From contig RCNQ01000019.1 of NCBI GenBank assembly GCA_003731675.1, forward strand, positions 1-5,932: 5,932 nt of DNA, in the 5' to 3' direction. The notes under the pieces are model-generated. The model was not told the origin of the DNA. It saw nothing but the letters and a program-made list of their open reading frames with translations, and did no database searches. Both the position numbers and the translations under genes were made by a program. The stretch comes from Bacteroidetes/Chlorobi group bacterium ChocPot_Mid. GTDB lineage: Bacteria > Bacteroidota > Ignavibacteria > Kapaibacteriales > UBA2268. Below, one piece after another: positions 1-5,910 of this stretch; position 1 is the stretch's first letter; each line of letters opens with the position of its first letter.

Positions 1-1217
1 GAAACTGGAGATTAGAGGAAAAGGGATTTGGTACTGCTTATGTCTTTGATATTGCTTTACACGATAAGGATATTTTTGCTGGTACTTACAATGCTGGTGT
101 ATTTGTTTATAGCACTGAGAGAGATAATTGGGACCATTTTCTGCCTGTTTCAAGTTATTTTTCAATACAAGATATTGAAATTCTCGATAGTAATATTTTT
201 TTAACCAAATATTATTCAGGCAAGGTGTTATATTCAAATGATTTTGGTGGCAACTGGAAGACAATTGTTGATTCAAATGGAATTCCTAATAGTAAAATTT
301 ATTACATAGCACCTGACAAAGTAAAAGGTTATGTTTTTGCAGGAAATCAAATGGGGCTATATCTATCGAAAGATTTTGGTAATCATTGGGAACTCGTTAA
401 TGAGGATTTGAAAATTATACCCATTACACAAATAATTATTGATAGTGAAAATCTGTATCTAACAGCGAATCAATTTAATATGTATATATCTAATGACTAC
501 GGAAAAACTTTTAAAACTTATAATACTGATAATGGACTTCCTTATGATTATTATTATACAGCAATGGAGCTTTGCGGTAGCAATATCATAATCGGTACTT
601 ATTATTTGGGTTCCTCGGGAAAACCAAAAGGAATATTTTTTTCAAAAGATAATGGAGTTACTTGGAATCCAGTTAATATTAATTCACCATTCAATAATAT
701 TATAGATTTGATATCATTCGACAGTTTTGTTTTTGCTGGTTCTGATAGTGGGATTTTTGTAAGCAGCGATTGTGGAGAAAACTGGATAATCCCAATAAAT
801 AATTTGAAAAATTTACAAATTAAAAAATTAGTAATATATGGTACAAACATATATGCTGCAACACCAGAGGGAGTTTTCAAAGCGCCACTTAGCGATTTTG
901 GTATAGTGAATGTTGAAGAACAAACAGAATCCAAAAACTACCTCTACTGCTACCCACCTTACCCTGTTCCTGCAACTAACTTTGTCCGCTCTCTGATATA
1001 CTGGGACACCTCGCTTGACATTGAAAACGACGACATCGCTGTTTACGACATCTTCGGTAACAAAGTCGCAGGAAAAGATAAAATCACTATTGACAAGCAA
1101 AACTCATACAGCGGAATTTTTTCGTGGAACTGCACAAATGTCCCCGACGGCATCTACCTAATCCGACTAATCCACGGCTCAGAAACAAGAACAATGAAAG
1201 TAATTGTCAGCAAATGA
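1..1217 (+). CDS. Asp-box beta-propeller protein with type IX secretion C-terminal sorting domain (5' partial)
   Basis: This is the 3' part of a gene that starts before the window. The frame is open from the first complete codon (nt 3) to TGA at 1215-1217, giving 404 residues. A GTG at 225 could be read as a start but lies inside the propeller, so it is not the real one. Five S-x-D-x-G-x-x-W/F Asp-box motifs occur at nt 234, 366, 489, 642 and 762, with a degenerate one at 111. Each follows beta-strand text such as VFAG...GIFVS, as in BNR/sortilin-like propellers. From about nt 939 the protein becomes a Por-type sorting tail: PPYPVPA, a VYDIFG strand, SWNC, GIYLIRLIHG and a final KVIVSK. By family knowledge such a protein is exported by Sec, passed through the type IX system and released or anchored at the cell surface. 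Its ligand or enzymatic activity is unknown; Asp-box propellers range from glycosidases to pure scaffolds, and no catalytic residues can be assigned here. The signal peptide lies outside the window. Confidence 0.85.
   Translation, partial: NWRLEEKGFGTAYVFDIALHDKDIFAGTYNAGVFVYSTERDNWDHFLPVSSYFSIQDIEILDSNIFLTKYYSGKVLYSNDFGGNWKTIVDSNGIPNSKIYYIAPDKVKGYVFAGNQMGLYLSKDFGNHWELVNEDLKIIPITQIIIDSENLYLTANQFNMYISNDYGKTFKTYNTDNGLPYDYYYTAMELCGSNIIIGTYYLGSSGKPKGIFFSKDNGVTWNPVNINSPFNNIIDLISFDSFVFAGSDSGIFVSSDCGENWIIPINNLKNLQIKKLVIYGTNIYAATPEGVFKAPLSDFGIVNVEEQTESKNYLYCYPPYPVPATNFVRSLIYWDTSLDIENDDIAVYDIFGNKVAGKDKITIDKQNSYSGIFSWNCTNVPDGIYLIRLIHGSETRTMKVIVSK
234..785 (+). repeat. Five Asp-box motifs of the beta-propeller
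   Basis: The motifs encode SNDFGGNW (234-257), SKDFGNHW (366-389), SNDYGKTF (489-512), SKDNGVTW (642-665) and SSDCGENW (762-785). Spacing is irregular (132, 123, 153 and 120 nt), as expected when loop lengths differ between blades. A worn sixth copy, STERDNW, sits at 111-131. The motif normally forms a beta-hairpin turn at the same place in each blade. These are protein-level repeats; the DNA copies are diverged. Confidence 0.8.
939..1214 (+). other. Type IX secretion C-terminal sorting domain (coding segment)
   Basis: This segment encodes about 92 residues forming an Ig-like beta-sandwich tail recognised by the type IX secretion machinery. Visible landmarks are the proline-rich start PPYPVPA, the hydrophobic strand IAVYDIFGNKV, then SWNC, DGIYLIRLIHGSE and the terminal MKVIVSK. 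Its base composition differs from the propeller: a hand count gives 30 of 60 G+C at 961-1020 against 10 of 60 at 781-840. C-ending codons (TAC, GAC, ATC, TTC) replace the T-ending codons used upstream. Confidence 0.8.
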
Positions 1218-1229
1218 AACATCAGCTAA

Positions 1230-1964
1230 CTTCCCAAAAAAACACTTATTAAAAAACATAATTTGGAATTAATTATTTTATTTTTTAAATTTGATAAAAA
1301 TAAACGAGAATTCGATTCATTATCTTTACCTTTTTTATTGAGTTCTTCCAAAAGACCATTTTTTAAATATAAAGGTGATTTATATGCTATATCTTCATTA
1401 AACAGTATTTATCATACTAAAATTCTTAATGGACAAAATACTGTTTGGGACTCTGTCAATATAAAACAACTCTTAAATGATTGGGATAATTTTAATCCAA
1501 TGTATCAGGAAGTAGAAAAGGATATTGTACTATCAACTTGGTCCGATGGTGATCAGCCTTATTTAATTATTGGTAAATCTTTTCGTAATGCTATGAATCA
1601 ATTATTTTTCAAAGTAAACTTTGTTAAATTAAATAATGAAAATCTTACATCGGTTGAAAGGATTCAACAAATTGAAAAGGATAATGTTCTTTTATATAGT
1701 TTTCCTCCTTATCCAATCCCAGCTATTAACTTAATCAAAAGTGTCTTGTATTGGAACTCCAGATACGATATTAATGATGCTGAAACCACAGTATTTGATT
1801 TAATGGGGACAAAAATTAATTCCAATAATATAGTAATTGATAAGATTAATAAATTTAGTGCCATATTATCATGGGATTGTAGCGGATTAAATTCAGGAAT
1901 ATATTTTATTCATGTTTTTTTAAAAGGAGATAATATTACAATTCCCATTATTATATCGAAATAA
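1230..1964 (+). pseudogene. N-terminally truncated relic of a type IX secreted protein with intact sorting tail
   Basis: The frame is open from just after a TAA at 1227-1229 to TAA at 1962-1964, about 244 codons. The first ATG in frame is deep inside. The only early start candidate is TTG at 1263, which has no purine-rich ribosome binding site before it. No credible signal peptide is present, although a type IX cargo needs one. Residues encoded from about nt 1689 are a full sorting tail (PPYPIPA, SVLYW, VFDLMG, SWDC, GIYFI, IIISK). By hand alignment this tail shares roughly 36 of 91 residues with the tail of the preceding gene. The upstream ~140 residues are beta-rich but not recognised, and no Asp-box is visible. 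I read it as the 3' remnant of a larger gene whose 5' part was deleted. The alternative is an expressed protein with a TTG start. The lack of internal stops over more than 700 nt suggests that the loss is recent or that some selection persists. Confidence 0.6.
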
Positions 1965-1979
1965 AAAAATCAATAAAAT

Positions 1980-2111
1980 ATGCACACTCCTAAAAGTATA
2001 AAATTTTTTCCCTCAATTCAAATCAGATGCTTACCTTGTGCCGATGAATTTTTTATAAGTGTAATCCACGGTTCAAAAATGTGGACTTTAAAGGTGATTG
2101 TGAATAAGTGA
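1980..2111 (+). pseudogene. Short remnant of a third type IX sorting tail
   Basis: A 43-codon frame, ATG at 1980 to TGA at 2109-2111, ends in FISVIHGSKMWTLKVIVNK. The last 16 residues match the end of the first gene (LIHGSETRTMKVIVSK) at 10 positions, and the DNA at 2062-2075 matches 1168-1181 at 13 of 14 bases. The residues before the match (about the first 23) do not resemble a sorting tail and look like decayed or unrelated sequence. No ribosome binding site is obvious before the ATG. It is best explained as the tip of a third family member, largely deleted; translation is doubtful. Confidence 0.55.
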
Positions 2112-2201
2112 AAAACGAAAAGTGAAAACCTAACAATTTCCGTCTCTATCTCGAATTAAATACAAATTTTAAAAAATTCTTTTTTATTTTCAAATATTCA
2201 T

Positions 2202-2220
2202 CGTATATTTACGATATACG
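2202..2220. promoter_or_regulatory. Probable ArsR operator (inverted repeat) overlapping a possible -7 element
   Basis: CGTATAT (2202-2208) and ATATACG (2214-2220) form a perfect 7-bp inverted repeat around a 5-nt spacer. A second nested palindrome, TCGTA-TATT-TACGA, lies at 2201-2214. The site ends 11 nt before the arsR ATG. ArsR-family repressors bind AT-rich inverted repeats of this general size in their own promoters, so self-control of the operon is the natural reading. Within the site, TATATTTA (2204-2211) matches the Bacteroidota -7 consensus TAnnTTTG except at the last base. No clear -33 TTG is seen at the right distance, so the promoter part is weak. Confidence 0.6.
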
Positions 2221-2221
2221 T

Positions 2222-2225
2222 GAGG
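2222..2225 (+). promoter_or_regulatory. Ribosome binding site of arsR
   Basis: GAGG lies 6 nt before the ATG at 2232. This supports the ATG rather than the in-frame GTG at 2220. The GTG would overlap this site and the operator arm and has no Shine-Dalgarno sequence of its own. Confidence 0.55.
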
Positions 2226-2231
2226 ACAAAA

Positions 2232-2552
2232 ATGAAAAAAGAGACTGATGTTTATTCTGACGATGAGGTTAAACTGGCTCGCTTTGCTAAAGCTTTGAGT
2301 CACCCAGCAAGAATTCAGATTATGAAGTTACTTGCTTCGCAAAACTCTTGCTTTTGCGGTAACATTGCTGGGTATTTGCCCTTATCGCAATCCACTGTCT
2401 CCCAGCACCTTAAAGAACTCAAAGATGCAGGTTTGATTATTGCTAACGTTAAGCAACCTAAAATCTATTACTGCATTTGCAAGGAAAACTGGGACATGGC
2501 AAAAAAGTTTCTTGATGCTCTTTTTGAGAAAAAAGCTTGTGAAATTTGTTAA
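2232..2552 (+). CDS. arsR: ArsR-family As(III)-responsive transcriptional repressor
   Basis: The protein has 106 residues, the usual size for a one-domain ArsR/SmtB winged-helix repressor. The family signature is clear: AKALSHPARIQIMKLL (residues 19-34), then the helix-turn-helix with recognition helix SQSTVSQHLKELKDAGLI (about 52-69), then the wing (NVKQPKIYYCI). C40-F-C42 sits where E. coli R773 ArsR has the Cys-Val-Cys of its As(III) site. Two further pairs, C81-I-C83 and C103-E-I-C106, could supply a third ligand. It is the first gene of an arsR-arsC-arsM operon, with a palindromic operator directly upstream, and ends 10 nt before arsC. The expected role is to repress the operon until arsenite or antimonite binds. 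The start was chosen at ATG 2232 because GAGG lies 6 nt before it. Another thiophilic metalloid as inducer is possible, but the neighbours make arsenic most likely. Confidence 0.9.
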   Translation: MKKETDVYSDDEVKLARFAKALSHPARIQIMKLLASQNSCFCGNIAGYLPLSQSTVSQHLKELKDAGLIIANVKQPKIYYCICKENWDMAKKFLDALFEKKACEIC

Positions 2553-2562
2553 TTGGAGATAT

Positions 2563-2985
2563 ATGAAAGCAAAAATTTTAGTTCTATGCACAGGAAATTC
2601 CTGCAGAAGTCAGATGGCTGAAGGATTTTTGAAGTCTTTTGATTCTGAGCTTGAGGTTTTCTCTGCCGGTGTTAATCCTGCTACTGTCGTTAGTTCAAAA
2701 GCAGTTAAGGTTATGGCTGAACTTGGTATTGACATTTCAGCGAATTACCCAAAAAATGTTGACAGGTTTATCGGTGATGAATTTGATTATGTAATCACTG
2801 TCTGCGACCATGCAAATGAGACTTGCCCCGTTTTTACTGGCAAGGTAAAAAACAGGTTGCACATTGGTTTTGAGGACCCCGCTGAAGCTAAGGGTACAGA
2901 AGAAGAAGTTTTAGCTTTTTACAGAAAAGTAAGAGACGAAATTAAAATCGGTTTCAGAAAATTTTATAACGAAATAAATCTATAA
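2563..2985 (+). CDS. arsC: Arsenate reductase, thioredoxin-coupled (low-molecular-weight phosphatase fold)
   Basis: This 140-residue cytoplasmic enzyme reduces arsenate to arsenite. The phosphatase-like P-loop C9-TGNSC-R15-S16 is at the N-terminus. The redox relay cysteines are C81 (VITVC81DHANETC88) and C88. The FEDPA motif carries the general-acid aspartate D105. C9/C81/C88 match C10/C82/C89 of the S. aureus pI258 enzyme, so electrons should come from thioredoxin rather than glutaredoxin. The start is ATG 2563, preceded by GGAG at 2555-2558. The frame is open further upstream to 2440, but that would overlap arsR by more than 100 nt and put residues before the P-loop, which in this family lies at the very N-terminus. 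It lies 10 nt after arsR and 73 nt before arsM, in the same orientation, so it is probably co-transcribed. All catalytic residues are intact. Confidence 0.95.
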   Translation: MKAKILVLCTGNSCRSQMAEGFLKSFDSELEVFSAGVNPATVVSSKAVKVMAELGIDISANYPKNVDRFIGDEFDYVITVCDHANETCPVFTGKVKNRLHIGFEDPAEAKGTEEEVLAFYRKVRDEIKIGFRKFYNEINL

Positions 2986-2988
2986 ATA

Positions 2989-3004
2989 TAATTATTAATA
3001 ATTA
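2989..3004. repeat. 16-bp AT-only palindrome between arsC and arsM
   Basis: TAATTATTAATAATTA is a perfect palindrome a few bases after the arsC stop. It contains no G or C, so it would be a weak RNA hairpin and can arise by chance in AT-rich spacer. It is unlike the arsR operator. It might be a protein-binding or RNA-processing site, but nothing else supports that. Confidence 0.3.
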
Positions 3005-3058
3005 CTTAGAAATTTAGTTCTTCACTATTTGTTTTAAAAATTAATTTAAGGTATAAAC

Positions 3059-3856
3059 ATGAATGATTCAGAAATGATAAAAGATACAGTAAGGGAAAAA
3101 TACGGTAAAATAGCAATGTACGGCACTGGTGGTTGCGGTTGCAATTGCGGTTGCAGTGATAATTCTGATTTCAATATGATGGTCGGCGAGGATTACACAA
3201 AAGTTGAAGGTTATCAACCAGTTGCTGATTTGAATCTTGGTTGCGGAATCCCTACAGAATATGCAAATATCAAAGAAGGAGATACTGTCTTGGATTTGGG
3301 TTCAGGAGCTGGAAACGATGCATTTATTGCAAGTAAAATCGTTGGTGATAAGGGTAAAGTTTTTGGTCTGGATATGACCGACGAAATGATTTACAAAGCC
3401 AATTACAACAAAGAAAAACTTGGCATTAAGAATGTTGAGTTTATATATGGTGAAATCGAGGAAATACCACTCGATGAAAACAGCATTGATGTCGTTGTAA
3501 GCAACTGTGTTTTGAATCTTGTCCCTGATAAGAAAAAAGCATTTTCTGAAATTTTCAGAGTGCTGAAATCAGGTGGAAATTTCTGCATTTCGGACATAGT
3601 TCTCGATGGTCATTTGCCCGACAGGATGATGGCGATAGCCAAATTTTACACTGGTTGCGTTACTGGAGCCGAGCAGATTTCAGATTATTTGAAAATAATT
3701 AAAGATGCAGGATTTAAGAATATTGAAATCCATAAAAAAATCGAAATAAAATTGCCGGAAGATTTGTTGAACGATTACCTTGCTCAATCTGAAATTGAAG
3801 ATTACCATAAATCAGGAACAGCCATTTACAGCATAACTGTTTCCGGGAAAAAGTAA
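3059..3856 (+). CDS. arsM: Arsenite S-adenosylmethionine methyltransferase
   Basis: This 265-residue class I methyltransferase transfers methyl groups from S-adenosylmethionine to As(III), giving methylated and finally volatile arsenicals. The N-terminal VREKYGKIA is typical of the family. The SAM-binding glycine loop VLDLGSGAGNDAF spans residues 77-89, and the acidic residue after strand 2 is D105 (GLDMT). The three conserved cysteines that bind As(III) are present: C62 (NLGCGIP), C150 (SNCVLN) and C200 (YTGCVTGA), matching C72/C174/C224 of the Cyanidioschyzon enzyme. An added feature is the cysteine cluster GCGCNCGC at residues 25-32. AAGG at 3048-3051 lies 7 nt before the ATG. As third gene of the ars operon it acts on the arsenite that ArsC makes. 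An intrinsic terminator follows 35 nt after the stop codon. Confidence 0.95.
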   Translation: MNDSEMIKDTVREKYGKIAMYGTGGCGCNCGCSDNSDFNMMVGEDYTKVEGYQPVADLNLGCGIPTEYANIKEGDTVLDLGSGAGNDAFIASKIVGDKGKVFGLDMTDEMIYKANYNKEKLGIKNVEFIYGEIEEIPLDENSIDVVVSNCVLNLVPDKKKAFSEIFRVLKSGGNFCISDIVLDGHLPDRMMAIAKFYTGCVTGAEQISDYLKIIKDAGFKNIEIHKKIEIKLPEDLLNDYLAQSEIEDYHKSGTAIYSITVSGKK

Positions 3857-3891
3857 TCCTTAAGACAAATATCTGATAAACATTTGCAAAG

Positions 3892-3928
3892 AGTAGCTCC
3901 ATTAAGTAAACCGGAGCTACTTTTTTTT
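3892..3928 (+). terminator. Intrinsic terminator after arsM
   Basis: AGTAGCTCC (3892-3900) pairs perfectly with GGAGCTACT (3913-3921) across a 12-nt loop, and eight T residues run from 3921 to 3928. A-T and G-T pairs can extend the stem into the T-tract. It ends the ars operon and separates it from nadA. Confidence 0.9.
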
Positions 3929-4010
3929 GAAAAATTCATTTTTAATCAAATTGAATAATTAATAAATTGATTAAACGTTTATATCTTTTTTTGACAAAGA
4001 AATATAAATA

Positions 4011-4931
4011 ATGGAAACGAAAGCAGATAAGATAAATAGATTGAAAAAGGAAAAGAATGCCATAATTCTTGCCCATTATTATCAGGAAGCTGAAATACAA
4101 GATGTAGCAGACTTTTTAGGAGATTCACTCGCTTTAGCACAAGCCGCAAAGAAAACAGATGCCGATATAATTGTTTTTGCAGGTGTTCATTTTATGGCAG
4201 AAACCGCAAAGATATTAAATCCGACAAAAATCGTTTTACTGCCCGATCTGAATGCAGGATGTTCCCTTGCAGACAATACTCCAGCAGATAAATTCAAACA
4301 ATGGATTGATGAACATCCGAATCATACTGTGATTTCATATATCAATTGTTCGACTGAAGTCAAAGCAATGTCTGATATTATATGCACTTCGTCAAATGCA
4401 GAAAAAATTGTAAATTCACTCCCGAAAGATGAGAAGATTTTATTTGCACCCGATAAATACCTTGGCAAACACGTAATGAAAAAGACAGGCAGAGAGCTTG
4501 TTCTTTGGGATGGTTCCTGCGAGGTCCACACTGTTTTTTCTGAGCTGGAATTGATTAACCTGATGAATAAATACCCAAATGCTGAGGTTCTCGCACACCC
4601 CGAATGTCCTGAAAATATACTGGCTTATGCTGATTTCATTGGTTCCACTTCGGGCATAATCAAAAGGTCTGTAGAATCAGATTCAAAGGAATTTATCATT
4701 TTGACTGAACCCGGAATTATTCATCAACTGGAAAAAAAGACAGAGGGAAAGATATTTTATACAGTCCCAAATCTCGATGGATGTTCCTGCAATAATTGCC
4801 CTTATATGAAACTTAACACTCTTGATAAAATAATATCAGCTCTGGAAAACCTTGAACCACAGATTCATATTGAGGAAAACCTGAGATTAAAAGCACTTAA
4901 GTCAATAGAACGAATGCTGGAGCTATCATGA
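4011..4931 (+). CDS. nadA: Quinolinate synthase (4Fe-4S enzyme)
   Basis: The 306-residue enzyme condenses iminoaspartate with dihydroxyacetone phosphate to quinolinate, the second step of de novo NAD synthesis from aspartate. Substrate-site motifs of the three-domain NadA fold are visible: LAHYYQ (20-25), GDSLALA (37-43), SYINCS (109-114), WDGSCEVH (166-173), AHPEC (195-199) and GSTSG (211-215). The oxygen-sensitive 4Fe-4S cluster should be held by C84 (NAGC), C170 (GSCEVH) and C263 (NNCPYM). C258 and C260 are nearby extra cysteines, giving a C-x-C-x-x-C arrangement reminiscent of the CxxCxxC of the E. coli enzyme. Length fits the compact ~300-residue class. The ATG at 4011 has no clear Shine-Dalgarno sequence; the leader is simply A-rich, as is common in Bacteroidota. 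The last codons overlap nadC by 4 nt (ATGA), so the two are translationally coupled. Confidence 0.96.
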   Translation: METKADKINRLKKEKNAIILAHYYQEAEIQDVADFLGDSLALAQAAKKTDADIIVFAGVHFMAETAKILNPTKIVLLPDLNAGCSLADNTPADKFKQWIDEHPNHTVISYINCSTEVKAMSDIICTSSNAEKIVNSLPKDEKILFAPDKYLGKHVMKKTGRELVLWDGSCEVHTVFSELELINLMNKYPNAEVLAHPECPENILAYADFIGSTSGIIKRSVESDSKEFIILTEPGIIHQLEKKTEGKIFYTVPNLDGCSCNNCPYMKLNTLDKIISALENLEPQIHIEENLRLKALKSIERMLELS

Positions 4932-5800
4932 TTGAATACACTCAAATACGTAAATTACCTGAGGATTATATCATCAGAAAAATCAAGGAATTTCTTGACG
5001 AAGATTTGCCCGATGGAGATATTACAACCGAATCAATCTTTAAAAAACACCATTATTCGAAAAATCATATAACTGCCATTTTGCAGGCAGAGGAGGATTT
5101 AATTTTTGCTGGCGAGCAATTACTGCCATATTTTTTTGATAATAAATGCGAAATAAAACTCTTTGCTCAAGACGGAAATACCATTAAAAATAATGAAGTT
5201 ATTGCAGAAATAAATGGACTTTCTGACTTGATTCTTTCTCGTGAAAGAGTTATGTTGAACCTTATGCAACGTCTTTGCGGAATTGCTACACTAACAAAGA
5301 AATATTCTGATATAGCAAAACCATATTCTGTTAAAATTCTTGATACAAGAAAGACAACACCGGGCTTGCGTTTGTTTGAAAAATATGCAGTTACAGTCGG
5401 TGGTGGTTATAACCACAGACTTGATTTGTCTTCCGGTATTTTAATAAAAGATAATCATATTAAAGCCGCTGGTGGAATTAAAAATGCAATTGAATTGGCA
5501 AAATCCAATAAAAAAAATCTTAAGGTGGAAATTGAAGTGGAAAATCTTCAAGAAATCAAGGAAGCATTAGAAGTTGGTGTTGACGGATTTTTGCTGGATA
5601 ATATGAACCCTCAAAAAACAAAAGAAATGGTCAATTTCATCAGGTCAAACGGAAACAAAGAAATTTTTATTGAGTCCTCAGGCGGTATTAATCTTGAAAA
5701 TTTAAAGGATTACGTTACAACAGGAGTAAATGCAATATCATCAGGAGCTTTAACTCACAGTGTCAAAAGTTCAAACATACATCTGGAATTTAAAATTTAA
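4928..5800 (+). CDS. nadC: Nicotinate-nucleotide diphosphorylase (carboxylating), quinolinate phosphoribosyltransferase
   Basis: The 290-residue cytoplasmic enzyme converts quinolinate and phosphoribosyl pyrophosphate to nicotinate mononucleotide, CO2 and pyrophosphate, the step after NadA. Family motifs appear in order: DGDITTES (29-36), ERVMLNLMQRLCGIAT (106-121), ILDTRKTTPGLR (137-148), EKYAV..GGGYNHRLDL (151-167), ILIKDNHI (171-178), VEIEVE (200-205), LLDNM (222-226) and ESSGGI (249-254). K142, R164, K174, E203 and D224 correspond to residues that line the substrate pocket in known structures. The length is normal and no expected residue is missing. Translation starts at ATG 4928 inside the end of nadA, with GGAG at 4919-4922 five nt upstream, so expression is coupled to nadA. 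L-aspartate oxidase (nadB), the first enzyme of the route, is not in the window. Confidence 0.96.
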   Translation: MIEYTQIRKLPEDYIIRKIKEFLDEDLPDGDITTESIFKKHHYSKNHITAILQAEEDLIFAGEQLLPYFFDNKCEIKLFAQDGNTIKNNEVIAEINGLSDLILSRERVMLNLMQRLCGIATLTKKYSDIAKPYSVKILDTRKTTPGLRLFEKYAVTVGGGYNHRLDLSSGILIKDNHIKAAGGIKNAIELAKSNKKNLKVEIEVENLQEIKEALEVGVDGFLLDNMNPQKTKEMVNFIRSNGNKEIFIESSGGINLENLKDYVTTGVNAISSGALTHSVKSSNIHLEFKI

Positions 5801-5831
5801 TAAGCATTTGCTGTCAATTGCAACAACTTGC

Positions 5832-5867
5832 AGTTCAGACAATAACATAAATCATAGTTTAGACAAT
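5832..5867 (+). repeat. Direct repeat of a 12-mer downstream of nadC
   Basis: AGTTCAGACAAT (5832-5843) and AGTTTAGACAAT (5856-5867) differ at one base and start 24 nt apart, separated by 12 nt. They lie in the non-coding tail after nadC, just before the CTTTGTG repeat cluster, and may be part of the same intergenic element. No function is known to me. Confidence 0.5.
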
Positions 5868-5871
5868 CTAT

Positions 5872-5910
5872 CTTTGTGCTCTCTGTGTAAAAATCTCTGT
5901 GAACTTTGTG
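5872..5910. repeat. Cluster of CTTTGTG/CTCTGTG heptamers (intergenic repeat element)
   Basis: Four heptamers occur: CTTTGTG at 5872 and 5904, and CTCTGTG at 5881 and 5895. Their order and spacing (9, 14, 9 nt) are symmetric. On the minus strand this reads as CACAAAG/CACAGAG units separated by short A/T-rich text. From memory, CACAGAG-type strings of this kind recur between genes in many environmental bacterial genomes, especially Bacteroidota and neighbours. No reading frame, strong hairpin or attachment site can be recognised. The cluster runs near the end of the window, so it may continue. Confidence 0.5.

Noticed and set aside
225..227. GTG as the start of the beta-propeller gene
   Set aside because: The frame is open to the window edge and the upstream codons encode more propeller blade sequence, including a degenerate Asp-box at 111-131.
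602..1100. Minus-strand open frames opposite the propeller gene
   Set aside because: They lie opposite a recognised protein with repeat motifs and a sorting tail, have no family resemblance and no ribosome binding site. AT-rich coding DNA often leaves such frames. The same applies to minus-strand frames opposite arsR, arsM and nadA.
2220..2231. GTG at 2220 as the arsR start
   Set aside because: It lies on the last base of the operator arm and covers the GAGG that serves the ATG at 2232. It has no ribosome binding site of its own.
2440..2562. In-frame upstream extension of arsC by 41 codons
   Set aside because: It overlaps the end of arsR in another frame and would place about 40 extra residues before the P-loop, which in this family sits at the very N-terminus. 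ATG 2563 with GGAG upstream fits better.
3967..3996. Promoter for nadA (TTG at 3967, TATCTTTT at 3982, TTGACA at 3991)
   Set aside because: The 12-nt gap between the TTG and the -7-like box is too short for a Bacteroidota promoter, and the TTGACA would put its -10 inside nadA. A promoter must exist after the terminator, but I cannot place it.
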